From contig JAHYJF010000174.1 in the NCBI GenBank assembly GCA_019428955.1, positions 1 to 7,573 of the forward strand: 7,573 bases of DNA, written 5' to 3'. The stretch comes from Burkholderiaceae bacterium (GTDB lineage Bacteria; Pseudomonadota; Gammaproteobacteria; Burkholderiales; Burkholderiaceae_E). The translations under genes were made by a program, and so were the position numbers. Positions 6,465 through 7,573 of this stretch are shown here, one piece after another. The notes beneath the pieces are model-generated. The model saw only the letters and a list, made by a program, of their open reading frames with translations, did no database searches and was not told where the DNA came from. Positions within the stretch are counted from its first letter, which is position 1; the number at the start of each line of letters is the position of its first letter.

Positions 6465-7082
6465 ATGGCAGGCGGACTGATTATTGCCGTGTGCGGGGAA
6501 TCGGGTGCCGGAAAATCCACCACAACCGGCCTTCTTCGCGATGAAGGATTCCAAGCCTATTCGCTATCCGGATTCTTGAGAAGCGAAGCCGAGGAGGCAA
6601 CCGGTAAGCCAACCCGGCCACAGGTTCAGGCCCATGGCAGGGCCATGCAAGCGCGGCACGGAAACGACTATTACGCCCGGGTTCTGGTCGAAAACACAGA
6701 CCTGCTGGCACAAGACCTTGCCGTGGTAGATGGTCTGCGAAATCTGGACGAACTGGCGTTTCTGCGGGCGCAGGCAGCGGCGCGGGGGGCGACGCTTGTG
6801 TTGCTTGCGCTTGTGCTTGATGCACGGACCCGGTTCGAGCGGGTCACTGGGCGGGCACGGGCAGGTGATTCGCCCGACATGCAGCAATTCATCGCTGATG
6901 ACGCACGCGCAAACGGTGCCGAAGGCGACTTTCAAAACAACCTTAAGCTAATTGAAGCTGCAGACTGGCGGATCCTGAATAGCGGCAACCTGCCAGCCTT
7001 GCAGGCGCAGATCAGGGATCGAGTGAAAACCATTCTGGAGGCCACGAAGAAAGAGATAAGCCATGAAACCGGTTCATCTTAA
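6465..7082 (+). CDS. P-loop nucleoside/nucleotide kinase-like protein (dephospho-CoA kinase/UPF0200-like)
   Basis: This 205-residue, soluble cytoplasmic protein has the core of a small P-loop kinase. It opens with a beta strand and Walker A, LIIAVCGESGAGKST (5-19); then SLSGFLRSEAEE (33-44), the place where UPF0200/dephospho-CoA kinase-like proteins carry an acceptor-site segment; a Walker B-type strand AVVDGLRNLDELAFLR (86-101, Asp89); an arginine-rich lid region TRFERVTGRARAGD (122-135); and the terminal ADWRILNSGNLPAL (166-179). The order and wording resemble COG0237-like and archaeal UPF0200 proteins of uncertain substrate, more than housekeeping dephospho-CoA kinase. ATG 6465 follows AAGGGG (6451-6456) by 8 bases. 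It is co-transcribed with the overlapping phosphatase gene and divergent from the transporter, suggesting that it acts on the imported solute or a derivative. It might instead be an adenylate- or gluconate-kinase-like enzyme. The P-loop NTPase assignment is firm; the substrate is unknown. Confidence 0.8.
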   Translation: MAGGLIIAVCGESGAGKSTTTGLLRDEGFQAYSLSGFLRSEAEEATGKPTRPQVQAHGRAMQARHGNDYYARVLVENTDLLAQDLAVVDGLRNLDELAFLRAQAAARGATLVLLALVLDARTRFERVTGRARAGDSPDMQQFIADDARANGAEGDFQNNLKLIEAADWRILNSGNLPALQAQIRDRVKTILEATKKEISHETGSS

Positions 7083-7573
7083 AGATGATCTCGCCGAGCG
7101 CTGCCGACTGGCGCAAGAGATCACGCGCGAGGCCGGGGCCTTGGCAAAGGCGGCCTTTCTGAACCGGGGTAGCCTGACGGTAAAAAGCAAAGGCACGCAG
7201 GACTGGGTCAGCAATATTGATCTGGAAGTCGAGGATCTGATCCGAGCCCGCCTTAATGAGTTCCACCCGGACGAACAGATACTTGGCGAGGAGCATGGGG
7301 GCGCCGCCGGGGTTGCCGGCAATGGCATGTGGGTTGTCGATCCAATCGACGGCACGACCTGCTTTTTGCTCGGGCTGCCGCAGTGGTGCGTTGTCTTGTG
7401 CTATGTCATTAATGGCGCGCCGCTCGTTGCAGCAATCTACAACCCGATGACGAGTGAGATGTATAGTGCAATTTCCGGGCGCGGTGCTTTGCTGAACGAT
7501 GCACCGATCCGTGTTGCCGACGCGGACTCGATTACGGCGGGCCTGGTGTCCGTAGGCGCCTCGCAGCACGACA
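7063..7573 (+). CDS. Inositol monophosphatase family protein (partial, 3' end outside window)
   Basis: The frame is open from ATG 7063 to the window end, giving the first 170 residues of a protein usually about 260-280 long. The family is a Mg2+-dependent phosphatase acting on small phosphorylated molecules in the cytoplasm (inositol phosphates, histidinol phosphate, PAP, sugar phosphates). An N-terminal helix (LAERCRLAQEITREAGALAKAAF) leads to KSKGTQDWVSNID (41-53, Asp53), the metal-site motif ILGEEHGG (73-80, Glu76), and the signature WVVDPIDGTTCFLLGLP (90-106; Asp93 and Asp96 bind metal), then YNPMTSEMYSAISGRGALLND (126-146). Cys100 stands where asparagine is common (GTTNF). It overlaps the kinase-like gene by 20 bases, with only a weak ribosome site (AAAGAGA at about 7050-7056), so coupled translation is likely. 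The family relative AccG acts on arabinose phosphate in the agrocinopine operon, which also has a Dpp-type transporter. The actual substrate here is not known. Confidence 0.9.
   Translation, partial: MKPVHLKDDLAERCRLAQEITREAGALAKAAFLNRGSLTVKSKGTQDWVSNIDLEVEDLIRARLNEFHPDEQILGEEHGGAAGVAGNGMWVVDPIDGTTCFLLGLPQWCVVLCYVINGAPLVAAIYNPMTSEMYSAISGRGALLNDAPIRVADADSITAGLVSVGASQHD

Noticed and set aside
7012..7569. Minus-strand open frame of 185 codons at the right edge
   Set aside because: The plus strand here encodes clear IMPase motifs; the antisense frame has no recognisable features.
1..7573. CRISPR arrays, tRNA or rRNA genes, insertion sequences, toxin-antitoxin or defence genes
   Set aside because: No regularly spaced repeats, structural RNA signatures, transposase frames or defence-type domains were seen on either strand.

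Overview
The window looks like alphaproteobacterial DNA, probably from the Rhodobacterales (Paracoccus/Rhodobacter type). This is inferred from the high GC, the leftmost membrane-anchored phage-type lysis gene, and the style of the ABC transporter genes. No taxonomic marker is present, so the assignment is only a guess.

Left edge (1-489, + strand): the 3' end of a protein with a C-terminal membrane helix, resembling the tail of Rhodobacterales holin-associated muramidases. A small gene follows that appears broken by a frameshift. This stretch is clearly richer in GC than the rest. At 490-661 no gene is seen, and the neighbouring genes converge there.

Centre (662-6290, - strand): a complete five-gene ABC importer operon of the dipeptide/oligopeptide (Dpp/Opp) class. 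In transcription order it encodes a secreted substrate-binding protein (4692-6290), two permeases (3657-4628 and 2716-3660) and two ATPases (1695-2708 and 662-1702). The genes are tightly packed: the permeases share a GTGA overlap, the ATPase genes overlap by 8 bases, and the second permease and first ATPase gene are 7 bases apart. The only larger gap, between the binding-protein and first permease genes, holds a strong stem-loop that probably sets a high binding-protein to permease ratio.

Intergenic 6291-6464: a divergent control region with a perfect 20-bp palindrome. Its two arms each supply a plausible -35 element for oppositely directed promoters with 17-base spacers.

Right (6465-7573, + strand): a small P-loop kinase-like protein (dephospho-CoA kinase/UPF0200-like), overlapping by 20 bases an inositol-monophosphatase-family gene that runs off the window. 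The likely theme is uptake of an unknown solute by the transporter, with kinase and phosphatase activities acting in the cytoplasm, all under one operator. Dpp-type transporters paired with an IMPase-family phosphatase are known from agrocinopine (sugar-phosphate opine) catabolism, so a phosphorylated or phosphorylatable substrate is a reasonable but unproven idea.
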